Origin: Flavobacteriaceae bacterium
Lineage (GTDB): Bacteria > Bacteroidota > Bacteroidia > Flavobacteriales > Flavobacteriaceae
Assembly (NCBI GenBank): GCA_028279515.1
Contig: JANQNQ010000002.1
Coordinates: forward strand, 248,001 to 312,000
DNA length: 64,000 bases
Direction of reading: 5' to 3'
In this document: one piece after another, positions 1-9,096 of the stretch
How positions within the stretch are numbered: position 1 is the first letter of the stretch
Layout: every line of letters starts with the position of its first letter
Position numbers and translations under genes: made by a program
Notes under the pieces: generated by a model
Told to the model about the DNA's origin: nothing
The model's input: only the letters and a program-made list of their open reading frames with translations
Databases searched by the model: none

Positions 1-1
1 A

Positions 2-1327
2 AGATACAACTATACGCCATACGCCTATCGCACCAAAAACTACGGTAAAACCTGGGAGCGCATCGTTGACGGAAATGATGTGAAAGGCTATACCCTTTCT
101 ATCGTAGAAGATCTTGAAAATCCAAATCTCTTATTCTTAGGAACAGATGATGGACTTTATGTATCGTTAGATGCGGGAAACAAATGGATCAAATGGACAG
201 AAGGTTTCCCAACGGTTTCTACCAAAGACTTGGTGATTCAGCCTAGAGAGCACGATCTTGTGATTGGTACATTTGGACGTGCAGCTTGGGTATTAGACGA
301 TATTCGTCCGTTGAGAGCGGTGGCCAAAGACAAAAGCATTCTGTCTAAAAAAATACAGGTGTTTGACCCGCCAACGGCCTATCAAGCCTCGTATCAGCAA
401 CCCAATGGAAGTCGTTTTGGAGGCGATGCGCTGTATAACGGTGAAAATAGACGTCGTGGGGCTATGATCACCTATTACATGAACAAGCCCGAAAAGAAGA
501 AAGATGATTCCAAAAAAGAGAAGAAGAAAGACGATAAGGACACTTCTGAGATGAAGGAGAAAAAAGTGAAGTGGGATTCTATTAAGTTGGAAGTATTCAA
601 CGGCGATAAGCTTATTCGCACGTTGAAGCAAAAAGCGCCAAAAGAGAATGGTTTTCACCGTACTTATTGGTTCATGAATGAAAAAGGACCTAATCGACCT
701 TCAAGAACGATCAGAAAGCAAAATCGTGAACCTGGAGGAACGACGGTAAAACCTGGCAGCTACCGACTAAAAATGACTTTTGGTGACCAAACTTCTGAAA
801 CCACTATCAAAGTAGAAAGCGACCCAAGACTAAATGTCTCGACCGCAAGCATCAATGAAGCTTATACTGCGAGTAAGCGCTTAGAAGGTATGACACAAAC
901 GGCGGCTGATGCTGTGAAGCAATTGGTGGAGAGCAAGAACATCGCGAAGGATTATCAATCAAAGCTTGGTAAGGAAGATAAAGAGAAACACAAGGATCAT
1001 ATCAAAGCTTCTAAAGAGATCGTCAAAAAGATCGATAAGATCATTGATGTTTATCTTGGTAAAGAGGACAAGCGTCAAGGAATCACAAGAAATCCAGATC
1101 CTAACGTGATGCAGCGTCTTGGTACTGCAGGTTGGTATTCTGGCAGCAGACCTGGAGCTATGACAGCTACAGAGAATCGTTTGATGACGCAGGCTAAGAA
1201 TGCCTTGGAGGAAGCCTTGAAAAAGACCAATGAGTTCTTTGAAAAAGATTGGAAGGAATACAAAGAATCTATCGAAAATGTACAAGTAAAAACCTTTAAA
1301 GAAACCAAGAGTTTTTCATTAGATTAA
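2..1327 (+). CDS. C-terminal part of a BNR/VPS10-like beta-propeller protein (5' end outside window)
   Basis: The frame is open from base 2, so the gene enters from the left; the GTG at base 80 is internal and not a start. Visible at the start is a BNR-type repeat (KNYGKTWERI), followed by a second propeller blade (LFLGTDDGLYVSLDAGNKWIKW, shortened here to its core TDDGLYVSLDAG). A very lysine-rich, charged linker follows, then a beta-rich segment with PGSYRLKM and a helical, charged C-terminus. This matches large secreted WD40/YVTN/BNR-repeat proteins of Bacteroidota, often annotated as glycosyl hydrolase or sortilin-like. No catalytic residues can be assigned from this part. Substrate unknown. 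Confidence 0.75.
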   Translation, partial: RYNYTPYAYRTKNYGKTWERIVDGNDVKGYTLSIVEDLENPNLLFLGTDDGLYVSLDAGNKWIKWTEGFPTVSTKDLVIQPREHDLVIGTFGRAAWVLDDIRPLRAVAKDKSILSKKIQVFDPPTAYQASYQQPNGSRFGGDALYNGENRRRGAMITYYMNKPEKKKDDSKKEKKKDDKDTSEMKEKKVKWDSIKLEVFNGDKLIRTLKQKAPKENGFHRTYWFMNEKGPNRPSRTIRKQNREPGGTTVKPGSYRLKMTFGDQTSETTIKVESDPRLNVSTASINEAYTASKRLEGMTQTAADAVKQLVESKNIAKDYQSKLGKEDKEKHKDHIKASKEIVKKIDKIIDVYLGKEDKRQGITRNPDPNVMQRLGTAGWYSGSRPGAMTATENRLMTQAKNALEEALKKTNEFFEKDWKEYKESIENVQVKTFKETKSFSLD

Positions 1328-1335
1328 TATCTTTG
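1328..1335 (+). promoter_or_regulatory. -7 box of the DUF2490 gene
   Basis: TATCTTTG fits the Bacteroidota -7 consensus TAnnTTTG and lies directly after the upstream stop codon, 36 nt before the next ATG. No clear -33 TTTG is seen at the usual distance. Confidence 0.5.
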
Positions 1336-1371
1336 CTTGAATTTTTTTGATTGAACGATTAAAATATTAAA

Positions 1372-2067
1372 ATGACTATGAGAAAGATTGCTGTTCTCCT
1401 GACCCTCTTTTTTGTTTCGCTACAGATCAATGCGCAAGAAGATGGGCAAGACAAATGGGGTGCATGGTACATGTATTTCGGAACCAATAAAGTTTCTGAG
1501 AAGTTAAGTATTCATACCGAAGCACAATTTCGTTTCTACGAAGTAGGCTCAAATTTCAACCAGCTTTTGCTGAGAACTGGGCTTAACTACCATATCTCAG
1601 ACAAGGCTATTGCCACCTTTGGTTATGGATATATCAATACCGACGGAACCTTCGAAGATACTCCCGGAGAAGAGAACTCGAATGAGCACCGTATCTTTCA
1701 ACAGTTTATATTGAAGAACAAGGTTGGAAAGTTTGCCTTTGAGCATCGCTATCGTATCGAACAGCGTTTCTTAGAACTGGCTGGCGATAAGGATACGCAG
1801 CACCGTGGACGTTATCGTTTGCAAGTTACTTATCCAATCGACGATCACTGGTTCTTAAATGTATATGATGAAGTATTCATCAATTTCCAAGAACCCATCT
1901 TTGGACAAAATCGTTTGTACGGAGCCGTGGGTTATAAAGTACATAACAATCTACAGTTTCAGCTTGGATACTTGAAGAATCATTTTACTGGTGCCAATTT
2001 TGACAGGCTTCAGCTTGGAGTGTTTTTCAACACAGACTTGAGAAAGAAAGAAGAAGACAACGATTAG
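1372..2067 (+). CDS. DUF2490 outer-membrane beta-barrel protein
   Basis: 231 residues. The N-terminus is a signal peptide (hydrophobic core LLTLFFVSL, cleavage after NAQ). The mature part has alternating aromatic and polar residues typical of a small barrel, with KWGAWYMYFG near the start, EHRYRIEQRF in the middle and LGVFFNTDL at the C-terminus, as in DUF2490 proteins. An in-frame ATG two codons downstream (1378) could equally be the start. The gene is monocistronic: own -7 box, and a terminator 27 nt after the stop. The function of DUF2490 proteins is not established. Confidence 0.85.
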   Translation: MTMRKIAVLLTLFFVSLQINAQEDGQDKWGAWYMYFGTNKVSEKLSIHTEAQFRFYEVGSNFNQLLLRTGLNYHISDKAIATFGYGYINTDGTFEDTPGEENSNEHRIFQQFILKNKVGKFAFEHRYRIEQRFLELAGDKDTQHRGRYRLQVTYPIDDHWFLNVYDEVFINFQEPIFGQNRLYGAVGYKVHNNLQFQLGYLKNHFTGANFDRLQLGVFFNTDLRKKEEDND

Positions 2068-2093
2068 TTCTTCCTCTAAAACATATAAAAGAA

Positions 2094-2117
2094 AACCCCG
2101 CCTTAACGAGCGGGGTT
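2094..2117. terminator. Bidirectional terminator
   Basis: Stem AACCCCGC / GCGGGGTT with an 8-nt loop between two convergent genes. T-rich flank follows on the plus strand (CTTTATTT) and an A-rich one precedes it, so it can serve both genes. Confidence 0.8.
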
Positions 2118-2123
2118 CTTTAT

Positions 2124-3551
2124 TTAATCTACTAAGAGTCCTGCTATTTTAAGGGCTCCATTCTTGTCTTTTACAAGATCAAATGTTACCTGTGTTAAGT
2201 CATCATCATTCTTTAGTACCGTATTAATGCTATTGCCATTAATGCGCACCTCAACGGGTTTACTTTGTGCCAATTCTTGATGAAACTCACTAAAAAACTT
2301 CAGGTGTCTTTTCATCGGAACCATATTCCTAAAATCATTCGTGGCGTTCTGGTTGATATAGCGTTCCCAATCCTTTTGATCACTGCTTTTAATGGTTTGT
2401 ATAAAGGTTTCAATTACCTTATCTGCTTGATCTCCGCTGACGATACTTTGTGAGTTTTTACCAGCTTCGGGTAATCTGGGCTCAAAATTGGGGGTTAGCA
2501 ATATTCCAGCAATATTCGAGGAAATAGACTCGAGTTTACGATCCAAGGCATTACTCATAAAAATGATCGTAATATCTTCTGTCAAATATCTCCACATATC
2601 TGCAAAGAAGACTCCATTGCCCCCATTATGAGCGATCAGATAGGTCTTTCTTGGTGTTGGAAAAAGGGCCCAACCGTAGCCGTAATAGGTTCCTGCTCCC
2701 TCGCCTTCTTCGATATGGCGTGCATAATACTTTTTCTTGGCCTGTTCATTAAGGATCTTGTCGCCCAGAAGCGCGGTATGCCATTTATACATATCGGTCA
2801 CGGTAGAGAGTACTCCACCATTGGCTTTTAAGTGCCAAAAAGGTCCATCGGTAGCCCACTTTTTATCCGTAGGCTTTCCCCAAAGTATATCGTTTCGGTA
2901 GCCTGTAGCAACATCCTTAAAATTGGGGCGTTGATATCCCGTTTGAAGCATCCCTGCTGGCTTCCATAGGTTTTGAAAAAGGTAGTCTTCGTAGTTCATT
3001 CCAGAAACCTTTTCAATGATGATTCCTAAAAAACTGTAGCCAACATTGGAGTATTCAAAAGCAGTCCCTGGAGTAAATAGCAGTTTGGTCTCTAAGGCTT
3101 CTTTGATAAAATCCTCGGTAGAAATGGTGCTGTAGTCCCCTCCTATTCCTCCAGGAAATCCAGCCGAATGCGTCAACAAGTGATGCAAGGTGATTGATTG
3201 CTTTTCCTTCGGAAGGTTAGGAATGTACTTTGATAGCTTATCGTTAACTGATAGCTTCCCCTGCATCTCGAGCTTTAAAATAGCGGCTCCAGTAAATTGT
3301 TTGGTGATCGACCCGATGTCAAACACGGTTTCTTTGGTATTCTCCTTTTTTGTTTCTCGATTGCTGAAACCATAACCGTCGGTCCAAAGTACGTTTCCGT
3401 TTTGGGCAACGAGCACACTTCCGTGAAACCCAATATCCTCAACTTTATCCAAGTAGTCTTTGATCTTTTCTGTTGAAGACTGTGCATTTACTTCCTTTTC
3501 TGTGCATCCCATGATAAAAATGGATAGCAACATGATCTTTATTACTTTCAT
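2124..3551 (-). CDS. Serine hydrolase, class C beta-lactamase / DD-peptidase family, lipoprotein
   Basis: 475 residues. Lipoprotein signal with Cys16 (IFIMGC). The catalytic motifs of the family are present in order: S81-I-T-K84 (nucleophile and general base), Y167-S-N169, and H308-N-G310 in place of KTG. A C-terminal extension of about 110 residues looks like a separate beta-rich domain. These enzymes act in the periplasm or on the cell surface as esterases or peptidases, rarely as true beta-lactamases; the substrate cannot be told from sequence. It stands alone between a shared terminator and a 180-bp spacer that separates it from the divergent sensor kinase gene. Confidence 0.85.
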   Translation of the reverse strand: MKVIKIMLLSIFIMGCTEKEVNAQSSTEKIKDYLDKVEDIGFHGSVLVAQNGNVLWTDGYGFSNRETKKENTKETVFDIGSITKQFTGAAILKLEMQGKLSVNDKLSKYIPNLPKEKQSITLHHLLTHSAGFPGGIGGDYSTISTEDFIKEALETKLLFTPGTAFEYSNVGYSFLGIIIEKVSGMNYEDYLFQNLWKPAGMLQTGYQRPNFKDVATGYRNDILWGKPTDKKWATDGPFWHLKANGGVLSTVTDMYKWHTALLGDKILNEQAKKKYYARHIEEGEGAGTYYGYGWALFPTPRKTYLIAHNGGNGVFFADMWRYLTEDITIIFMSNALDRKLESISSNIAGILLTPNFEPRLPEAGKNSQSIVSGDQADKVIETFIQTIKSSDQKDWERYINQNATNDFRNMVPMKRHLKFFSEFHQELAQSKPVEVRINGNSINTVLKNDDDLTQVTFDLVKDKNGALKIAGLLVD

Positions 3552-3735
3552 AATTGTTCGTTTTTGTATGCCAATATTAAGGGTGTTTTGGCGGTCAAAA
3601 AAAAGGAAGTTATCAAGCGGTTCAGAAAGTTTTGTACGCCGTTTCAGCTGTTAAAAAGGTCGTTTGTACCATAAAATGCACGTTCATAACAAATAGCTGT
3701 ACATTGAAAACAGGGTTGTCTCTTTATACGCAGAT

Positions 3736-4821
3736 ATGTTTATTTTTACGCCCATGACCTCCAGATATACATACAAACAATGGGTTGAGATCCTTGGAAA
3801 CATAGTTTTCTGGATCTTGTGTGTTTGGTTGTTATTCTTAACTACTGAAACGGGCATCGTAGAGACCGAGATCATGGATGATAATGGGGTCATTACTGAA
3901 GAACGCATTGTAGAATCTCTTTTTAAGACCAGAAATTTCTGGGGACTCTTAGTGCTTCCACTCATTTTTTATTGGAACACTTTTTATCTTATTCCGCGAT
4001 TCTATGCCAGGAAAGAATATGGCTCGTACATTTCTTTATTGTTATTAGGTATCCTATCGGCATTATTGGTTCAGATTTCTGTAGTTTTTTTACAGGAGAA
4101 AGTACTAATGGCTCCCATGATCAATTTCTTTCTATTCAGAACGCTTTTGATCATGGCTGTTTCCATCCTCTACGGAATGGTACGCCTGCAATTGAAAAAC
4201 GAGGCCCAAGCTCAAGATCTTCAAAATGAAAAGATCCAAGCCGAACTAAAATTGATGCAATCCCAGATTAATCCGCATTTTATGTTTAACGCACTCAACA
4301 ACCTCTTGGCCATCTCAGAGCGCTCGGGCACCTCGCAAACTTCAATGGGTATTTCTCAGCTCTCTGAAATGCTTCGCTTTATGTTGTATGACACACAAGA
4401 AAAAGACATTTCTATCTCTAAAGAAGTAGAATTCATCGAAAATTATATGGCGCTTCAGCGCTTAAAATACAGTGATGAAGACCCCTTTGACATTCAGTTT
4501 AATAAGGACATCGATCAATTTGAACACAGCATCGCTCCCAACCTATTCATACCGTTTATTGAGAACGCCTACAAGCATGGATTGCACATCGAATCTCCGT
4601 CGTTCATATTCATCGAATTGCTGGCCAAAGAAAATGAACTTCACTTTCATGTCAAGAATTCGAAGCATCTTTTGCAAAAGACTGAGTTTGATAAGAAGTA
4701 TTCGGGCATCGGACTCGAAAACGTAACAAAGCGATTGAAACTTTTATATCCCCATCGACATCATTTGGAAATCGAAGAAGATGATGCTACCTTTTCAGTA
4801 CAATTAAAGATTTCTTTATAA
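3736..4821 (+). CDS. LytS/YehU-type sensor histidine kinase
   Basis: 361 residues. Four membrane segments (about 18-36, 68-86, 98-118, 128-148), then a short coiled coil and a His_kinase domain with the phospho-acceptor in SQINPHFMFNALNNL (His181), the N-box PFIENAYKHG and a G-box SGIGLENVTKRL. No periplasmic sensor domain beyond a roughly 30-residue loop with several acidic residues between segments 1 and 2. The next gene, a LytTR regulator, starts on the base after this stop codon, so the two form a two-component pair. An in-frame ATG at 3754 (MTSRYTY) is an equally likely start. The stimulus is unknown. Confidence 0.88.
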   Translation: MFIFTPMTSRYTYKQWVEILGNIVFWILCVWLLFLTTETGIVETEIMDDNGVITEERIVESLFKTRNFWGLLVLPLIFYWNTFYLIPRFYARKEYGSYISLLLLGILSALLVQISVVFLQEKVLMAPMINFFLFRTLLIMAVSILYGMVRLQLKNEAQAQDLQNEKIQAELKLMQSQINPHFMFNALNNLLAISERSGTSQTSMGISQLSEMLRFMLYDTQEKDISISKEVEFIENYMALQRLKYSDEDPFDIQFNKDIDQFEHSIAPNLFIPFIENAYKHGLHIESPSFIFIELLAKENELHFHVKNSKHLLQKTEFDKKYSGIGLENVTKRLKLLYPHRHHLEIEEDDATFSVQLKISL

Positions 4822-5499
4822 ATGCTCAAGGCCATCATCATAGACGACGAACCACATGCGATAGACCTTTTACAAGGGTATATCGAAAAGGTCTCTTTTT
4901 TGACCTGCATCAAGAGTTTTCGGAATCCTATAGAGGCCTTGGTATATTTGCAGGATCATAGTTGTGATGTGTTATTCTTAGACATCAATATGCCTCAATT
5001 ATCGGGGATGGCCTTGCTGAAAACCTTGCAAAACCCACCAAAAGTAATCTTGACCACAGCCTATTCTGAATACGCCGTTGAGAGCTATGAATTGAATACC
5101 GTAGATTATCTGCTAAAGCCCATCAGTTTTGACCGCTTTCTAAAGGCTGCTTTAAAACTAGAACAACCAAAAGAAGAGTCGACTCCTAAACAAAGTCCGT
5201 CGATTTTTGTCAAGAGCGGCTATCAGCAACACAAGGTTGCTTTGGATGAACTTCTATACCTCGAGAAAGACGGAAACTACATAAGCTACATCACCAAGAA
5301 AGGGGCCATCTTAGCCAGACAATCTGTACAAGAAGCACTTGATACCGTGGGCCAACGTTTTATACAAGTGCACAAATCGATCATTGTGAATGAAGACCTC
5401 ATCACTTCATATGACAGCACGCATGTCTATATTGACCATAAGAAGCTCCCCATGGGAAAGTCATTCAAGCGTTTGGTGCTAGATCGCATCAAAACCTAA
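4822..5499 (+). CDS. LytTR-family response regulator
   Basis: 225 residues. Receiver domain with acidic pocket D8/D9, phospho-acceptor D54 (LFLDINMP) and K99 (LLKPISF), followed by a LytTR DNA-binding domain from about residue 125 (HKVALDELLYLEKDGNYISY ... VHKSIIVN). The partner kinase lies immediately upstream without any gap. LytTR proteins bind paired direct repeats with a 21-bp period. I saw no perfect consensus pair next to this operon, only an imperfect pair with a 22-bp period at 3618-3647. Confidence 0.9.
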   Translation: MLKAIIIDDEPHAIDLLQGYIEKVSFLTCIKSFRNPIEALVYLQDHSCDVLFLDINMPQLSGMALLKTLQNPPKVILTTAYSEYAVESYELNTVDYLLKPISFDRFLKAALKLEQPKEESTPKQSPSIFVKSGYQQHKVALDELLYLEKDGNYISYITKKGAILARQSVQEALDTVGQRFIQVHKSIIVNEDLITSYDSTHVYIDHKKLPMGKSFKRLVLDRIKT

Positions 5500-5628
5500 C
5501 GTTTCATCCCCTTTTTGTGATTAAGGTCTCTTGCTAATTAGCGACCTAAAAGATTAACAATCGTGTACTTTGAAACACAATCATTTGATTGTATTTTTAG
5601 GTATTGCAAGAAAATCAACTTTTTTCAC

Positions 5629-7074
5629 ATGACATCCCGACTAAAAAAAGCATACGACCCAGAGAAATTCAAGGTCGAAGGCCACCAACTTATCGACACA
5701 CTTTCAGATTATATATCGAGTGCACTTCAAAACAAATCACAAAAGGTTACCGACTGGAACCTTCCTGATAACGAATATGCCTTTTGGAAGAATTATCTTT
5801 CCGCAGGAAAATCCAACACCCTACTTTTTGAAGAGGTGTTAAAGCATTCAATCCATACGCACAATCCCAGATATATGGGCCACCAAATAGCACCGACGGT
5901 TCCGATATCGGCCTTGGCCACCTTGCAAAGTGCCTTGATGAACAATGGCATGGCCGTTTATGAAATGGGTATGGCCTCAACGGCCATGGAACGTATTGTT
6001 ATCGACACCTTCAACGAAGCATTGGGATACGACGTGAATGCTGGTGGACTCTTGACTTCGGGCGGTACATTAGCCAATCTCACAGCACTCCTCTGTGCTC
6101 GAAATGTAATGGCATCGAATGATGTTTGGAATGACGGACTTGATGAAAACTTGGCGGTCATGGTTTCTGAAGAAGCACATTACTGCGTGAGTCGCGCCGC
6201 GAAGATCATGGGTTTTGGTGAAGGCGGAATCATCAAAGTACCGGTGAATGAAAACTTTACGATTGATACTACAAAACTCGACACTTGCTTGGCAGAAGCA
6301 ACGGCTAAAGGTTTGAAGGTAATCGCCTTGGTTGGTAGCGCTCCTTCTACCTCAACAGGCATGTATGATGACCTCGAAACGCTCGGAGATTTTTGTACTC
6401 AGCATCAACTTTGGTTTCACGTAGACGCTGCTCATGGCGGTGCAGCTATTTTCTCGCCTCAATACAAGTCGCTCTTAAAAGGAATCAACCGCGCTGATTC
6501 TGTGGTAATTGACGGCCATAAGATGATGATGACCTCGAGCATCACTACTGCCTTGCTATTTAAAGACCATAAAGATTCGTACAAAACCTTTAGCCAAAAG
6601 GCGCAGTATCTTTGGGGAAGTCAAGAAGATGAAGACTGGTTTAACATGGCGAAGCGTACCTTTGAATGCACCAAAAGCATGATGAGCCTTCGCTTCTTTG
6701 CTATTCTCAATGAACACGGAACCGCCTTGTTCGATGATTTCGTGACCACATTGTACGATAGCGGAAAACAATTTGCCACCATGGTCAAAGCGCACGAAGA
6801 CTTTGAGCTCTTGCTTGTCCCGGATTCCAATATAGTTTGCTTTCGGTATTCGAAAGCTTCCGCAGAAAAAATCGACCTATGTAATCGACAGATACGTCAG
6901 CAATTGTTAGAAGATGGTGAGTTTTACATTGTAGAAACCCAGATAAAAGGGCGCCACTATTTAAGAGTGACCATCATGAACCCTTTTACCGAGCGTTCCC
7001 ACTTTGAGCGATTGTTAGACAAAATCTCTGAAATAGGAAAAAACATAGAAACCAAAGACCATGCAACTCTCTAA
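5629..7074 (+). CDS. Group II PLP-dependent amino-acid decarboxylase
   Basis: 481 residues from ATG 5629; an upstream in-frame ATG at 5563 would add 22 residues unlike the family. The PLP site is complete: H184 (SEEAHYCV) to stack on the ring, D266 (HVDAAHGG) for the pyridine nitrogen, and K298 (VIDGHKMM) for the Schiff base. This is the aromatic amino acid / glutamate decarboxylase superfamily (fold type I). The substrate (glutamate, aspartate, diaminobutyrate or aromatic) cannot be decided. The stop codon overlaps the next gene by 14 nt, suggesting co-translation with the hydrolase-OsmC protein. Confidence 0.85.
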   Translation: MTSRLKKAYDPEKFKVEGHQLIDTLSDYISSALQNKSQKVTDWNLPDNEYAFWKNYLSAGKSNTLLFEEVLKHSIHTHNPRYMGHQIAPTVPISALATLQSALMNNGMAVYEMGMASTAMERIVIDTFNEALGYDVNAGGLLTSGGTLANLTALLCARNVMASNDVWNDGLDENLAVMVSEEAHYCVSRAAKIMGFGEGGIIKVPVNENFTIDTTKLDTCLAEATAKGLKVIALVGSAPSTSTGMYDDLETLGDFCTQHQLWFHVDAAHGGAAIFSPQYKSLLKGINRADSVVIDGHKMMMTSSITTALLFKDHKDSYKTFSQKAQYLWGSQEDEDWFNMAKRTFECTKSMMSLRFFAILNEHGTALFDDFVTTLYDSGKQFATMVKAHEDFELLLVPDSNIVCFRYSKASAEKIDLCNRQIRQQLLEDGEFYIVETQIKGRHYLRVTIMNPFTERSHFERLLDKISEIGKNIETKDHATL

Positions 7075-8275
7075 AGTCACTTTTCAAAACAAAGAAGGCC
7101 ATACCCTATCAGGCAGGTTAGAGCTTCCGGCCAATCAAGAACCTCATAATTTCGCCCTCTTTGCGCATTGCTTTACGTGCAACAAGAACCTCGGGGCCGT
7201 TCGAAACATCAGTCGTGCCTTGACCTCGGCAGGGTTTGGCGTCTTGCGTTTTGATTTTACAGGTTTGGGCGAAAGCGAAGGTGATTTTGCCGATACCAAT
7301 TTCTCAGGTAATGTCGCTGATCTTTGTGCTGCAGCCGATTTTTTAGCCGAAAACTATAAGGCTCCTAGCCTTCTTATCGGTCATTCGTTGGGCGGTGCCG
7401 CCGCCATCTTCGCAGGAGCTGAAATGGACTACATCAAAGCAATTGCTACCGTCGGTGCGCCTTCGAATCCAAAACATGTGCAGCATTTGTTTAAGAGCAA
7501 TATAGAAGAGATTCAGTCCAATGGTCTTGCTACAGTTAATTTAAGCGGAAGGGACTTTACCATCAAGAAACAATTTCTAGATGACCTTGAAACCAAATCG
7601 CTACCAGAGGTTGCAAAATCGTTGAGAAAACCGTTACTCATAATGCATTCACCACAAGACGGTACTGTGGGCATCAAAAATGCGGAAGAGATCTATCTCG
7701 CCGCACATCATCCAAAAAGCTTTGTTTCTCTAGATGGAGCTGACCATTTGCTTATGAACAAAAAGGATTCGCTATATGTAGGGCAAGTGATTGCTGGTTG
7801 GGCGTCTCGCTATGTCGATGTTCCTGAGAATGAAGCCTTGAAGACTCAGCATCAAGTGGTCGCTAGTTTGGACGGTGATGATGGATTTACCACACAAATG
7901 AAGGTAGGCAATCATTATATGTTGGCTGATGAACCTGTGAGTTTTGGAGGAAACGATTACGGTCCATCACCTTATGAACTGGTTTCTGCAGGGCTTTCGG
8001 CTTGTACTGCCATGACGGTACAAATGTACGTGAGACGCAAAGGTTGGGACTTGAAAAACATTGAAGTACATACCAGCTACTCAAAACAACATGCGGAGGA
8101 TTGTGAACAGTGTGAAGACCCTAATGCTAAAATCGACACCTTTGAGCGCGCTATAAAACTCGAGGGTGACCTTGATGAAAAACAGGTAAAACGCATCTTA
8201 CAGATTGCTGACAAATGTCCAGTGCATAAAACCCTTCATAACGAAGTACAAGTGAAAACAACGCTGGTTCAATGA
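7061..8275 (+). CDS. Bifunctional alpha/beta hydrolase - OsmC family protein
   Basis: 404 residues. Residues 1-250 are an alpha/beta hydrolase with nucleophile elbow GHS109LGG, D200 (SPQDG) and H229 (GADHLL) as the triad. Residues 265-404 form an OsmC/Ohr-like domain with both redox cysteines, C315 (LSACTAMT) and C386 (ADKCPVHK). OsmC proteins reduce organic hydroperoxides; this fused architecture is a known family. The gene overlaps the decarboxylase and its stop codon lies inside an 8-bp-period repeat array. The extra pair C348/C351 lies in a loop and may be structural. Confidence 0.92.
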   Translation: MQLSKVTFQNKEGHTLSGRLELPANQEPHNFALFAHCFTCNKNLGAVRNISRALTSAGFGVLRFDFTGLGESEGDFADTNFSGNVADLCAAADFLAENYKAPSLLIGHSLGGAAAIFAGAEMDYIKAIATVGAPSNPKHVQHLFKSNIEEIQSNGLATVNLSGRDFTIKKQFLDDLETKSLPEVAKSLRKPLLIMHSPQDGTVGIKNAEEIYLAAHHPKSFVSLDGADHLLMNKKDSLYVGQVIAGWASRYVDVPENEALKTQHQVVASLDGDDGFTTQMKVGNHYMLADEPVSFGGNDYGPSPYELVSAGLSACTAMTVQMYVRRKGWDLKNIEVHTSYSKQHAEDCEQCEDPNAKIDTFERAIKLEGDLDEKQVKRILQIADKCPVHKTLHNEVQVKTTLVQ

Positions 8276-8310
8276 GTTAATGAAAGAATGAATTAATGTA
8301 GAAATGTAAT
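8271..8310 (+). repeat. 8-bp-period AATGnnnn array at a stop codon
   Basis: Five units starting AATG at 8271, 8279, 8287, 8295 and 8303. The first unit contains the TGA stop of the hydrolase-OsmC gene. The following 35 nt (TTGTTTAG-like words) continue a weaker period. Confidence 0.8.
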
Positions 8311-8346
8311 AATTGTTTAGTTGTTGATGCGTTTATTCGTTTAGTT

Positions 8347-8388
8347 GCCACGAACCCGCCTGTACCATTCGGGCAAGTTCACGAATAT
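8347..8388 (+). repeat. 42-bp dispersed imperfect palindrome, copy 1
   Basis: Begins GCCACGAACCCGCC and ends GTTCACGAATAT; the arms GAACCCGCC and GGGCAAGTTC can pair imperfectly. A second copy at 40413-40454 differs at only 3 of 42 positions. Both copies are followed by TTGGCTC-type words. Confidence 0.8.
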
Positions 8389-8439
8389 ATTTTTGGTTCT
8401 TGGCTCTTGGTTCTTTTATCTATCCAAAATTTGTCTTTG

Positions 8440-8488
8440 TACTCAGTACTTAATACTTTGTACTCATATCTCAACACTAACAACTCAT
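8440..8488 (+). repeat. 7-bp-period TACTnnn array running into a start codon
   Basis: Seven consecutive 7-mers: TACTCAG, TACTTAA, TACTTTG, TACTCAT, ATCTCAA, CACTAAC, AACTCAT. The last unit contains the AT of the ATG at 8487. A shorter 7-bp array (TTGGTTC, TTGGCTC, TTGGTTC) lies just before it at 8393-8413. Confidence 0.85.
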
Positions 8489-8972
8489 GAAACTACAAAG
8501 CCGGCCTTTCGAAGCAACGATCAAAGGGATGCATGCGATACCTCTTTCTGAAGAGATTGTGAAGCCCTTTTTAGATGCCGGACAACAAAGAGTAAAAGTC
8601 ATTGCTTCGTTCGAAGGAAAGGAAATTTCTTTTCATGGAGCGCTTCAGAAGTATCATGGCACATACCATCTTACCTTCGGAAAGGACAAACAAAAGCAAC
8701 TAGGCATCTTTCCGAATGATTATTTTACCCTTCAATTCTTTGAGGACAACAGTAAATACGGTGCCGAAATGCCTGAAGAATTAGAAGCAGTTTTGCTCAG
8801 TGATTACGATGCCTTCCAAATATTCGAATCCCTTACCCCGGGTAAACAACGAAGTATAATATACATGATAGCTCGCTATAAGGTGCAACAGACTCGAATC
8901 GACAAATCACTCATTCTTTGTGAGAACATCAAGCGAGGCATACGAGATAACAAGGAGTTGCTGAAACAATGA
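8487..8972 (+). CDS. YdeI/OmpD-associated family protein (DUF1905-like)
   Basis: 161 residues, cytoplasmic (no signal peptide or membrane segment). An N-terminal beta-barrel-like part resembles DUF1905 (FEATIKG ... GIFPNDYFTLQF). The helical C-terminus resembles the YdeI/OmpD-associated domain (LTPGKQRSIIYMIARYK ... IKRGI), normally SPSKRREY..WI...K in relatives. Function unknown. The ATG is the last base-pair step of the upstream 7-bp repeat array, and the stop sits in CAATGAATTAA, a single unit of the stop-codon-type word. Confidence 0.7.
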   Translation: MKLQSRPFEATIKGMHAIPLSEEIVKPFLDAGQQRVKVIASFEGKEISFHGALQKYHGTYHLTFGKDKQKQLGIFPNDYFTLQFFEDNSKYGAEMPEELEAVLLSDYDAFQIFESLTPGKQRSIIYMIARYKVQQTRIDKSLILCENIKRGIRDNKELLKQ

Positions 8973-8986
8973 ATTAAAAACCCTCC

Positions 8987-9030
8987 GTCAGTGCCATGTG
9001 CACTGACACCTCCCTTTAACTAAAGGGAGG
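8987..9030. repeat. Two-hairpin intergenic element
   Basis: GTCAGTGC / GCACTGAC (loop CATGT) followed directly by CCTCCCTTTA / TAAAGGGAGG. The flanking CCCTCCGTCAG...CACCTCCC pattern is, from memory, a common flavobacterial intergenic repeat. It has no T-run, so it is not a typical terminator. Confidence 0.6.
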
Positions 9031-9096
9031 AGCTGTGCTATTCGTTTTACTTGAAACATTGTGTGACCAAATAGTTGAATCAAAGTTCAAATGAGG

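Noticed and set aside
2124-3551. Acquired beta-lactamase
   Set aside because: The protein is a lipid-anchored family member with HNG in place of KTG and a C-terminal extension, typical of esterase/peptidase-type members; no mobile context.
8345-8551. 68-codon frame overlapping the YdeI-like gene start
   Set aside because: It crosses the palindromic element and the 7-bp arrays, and overlaps a better supported gene in another frame.
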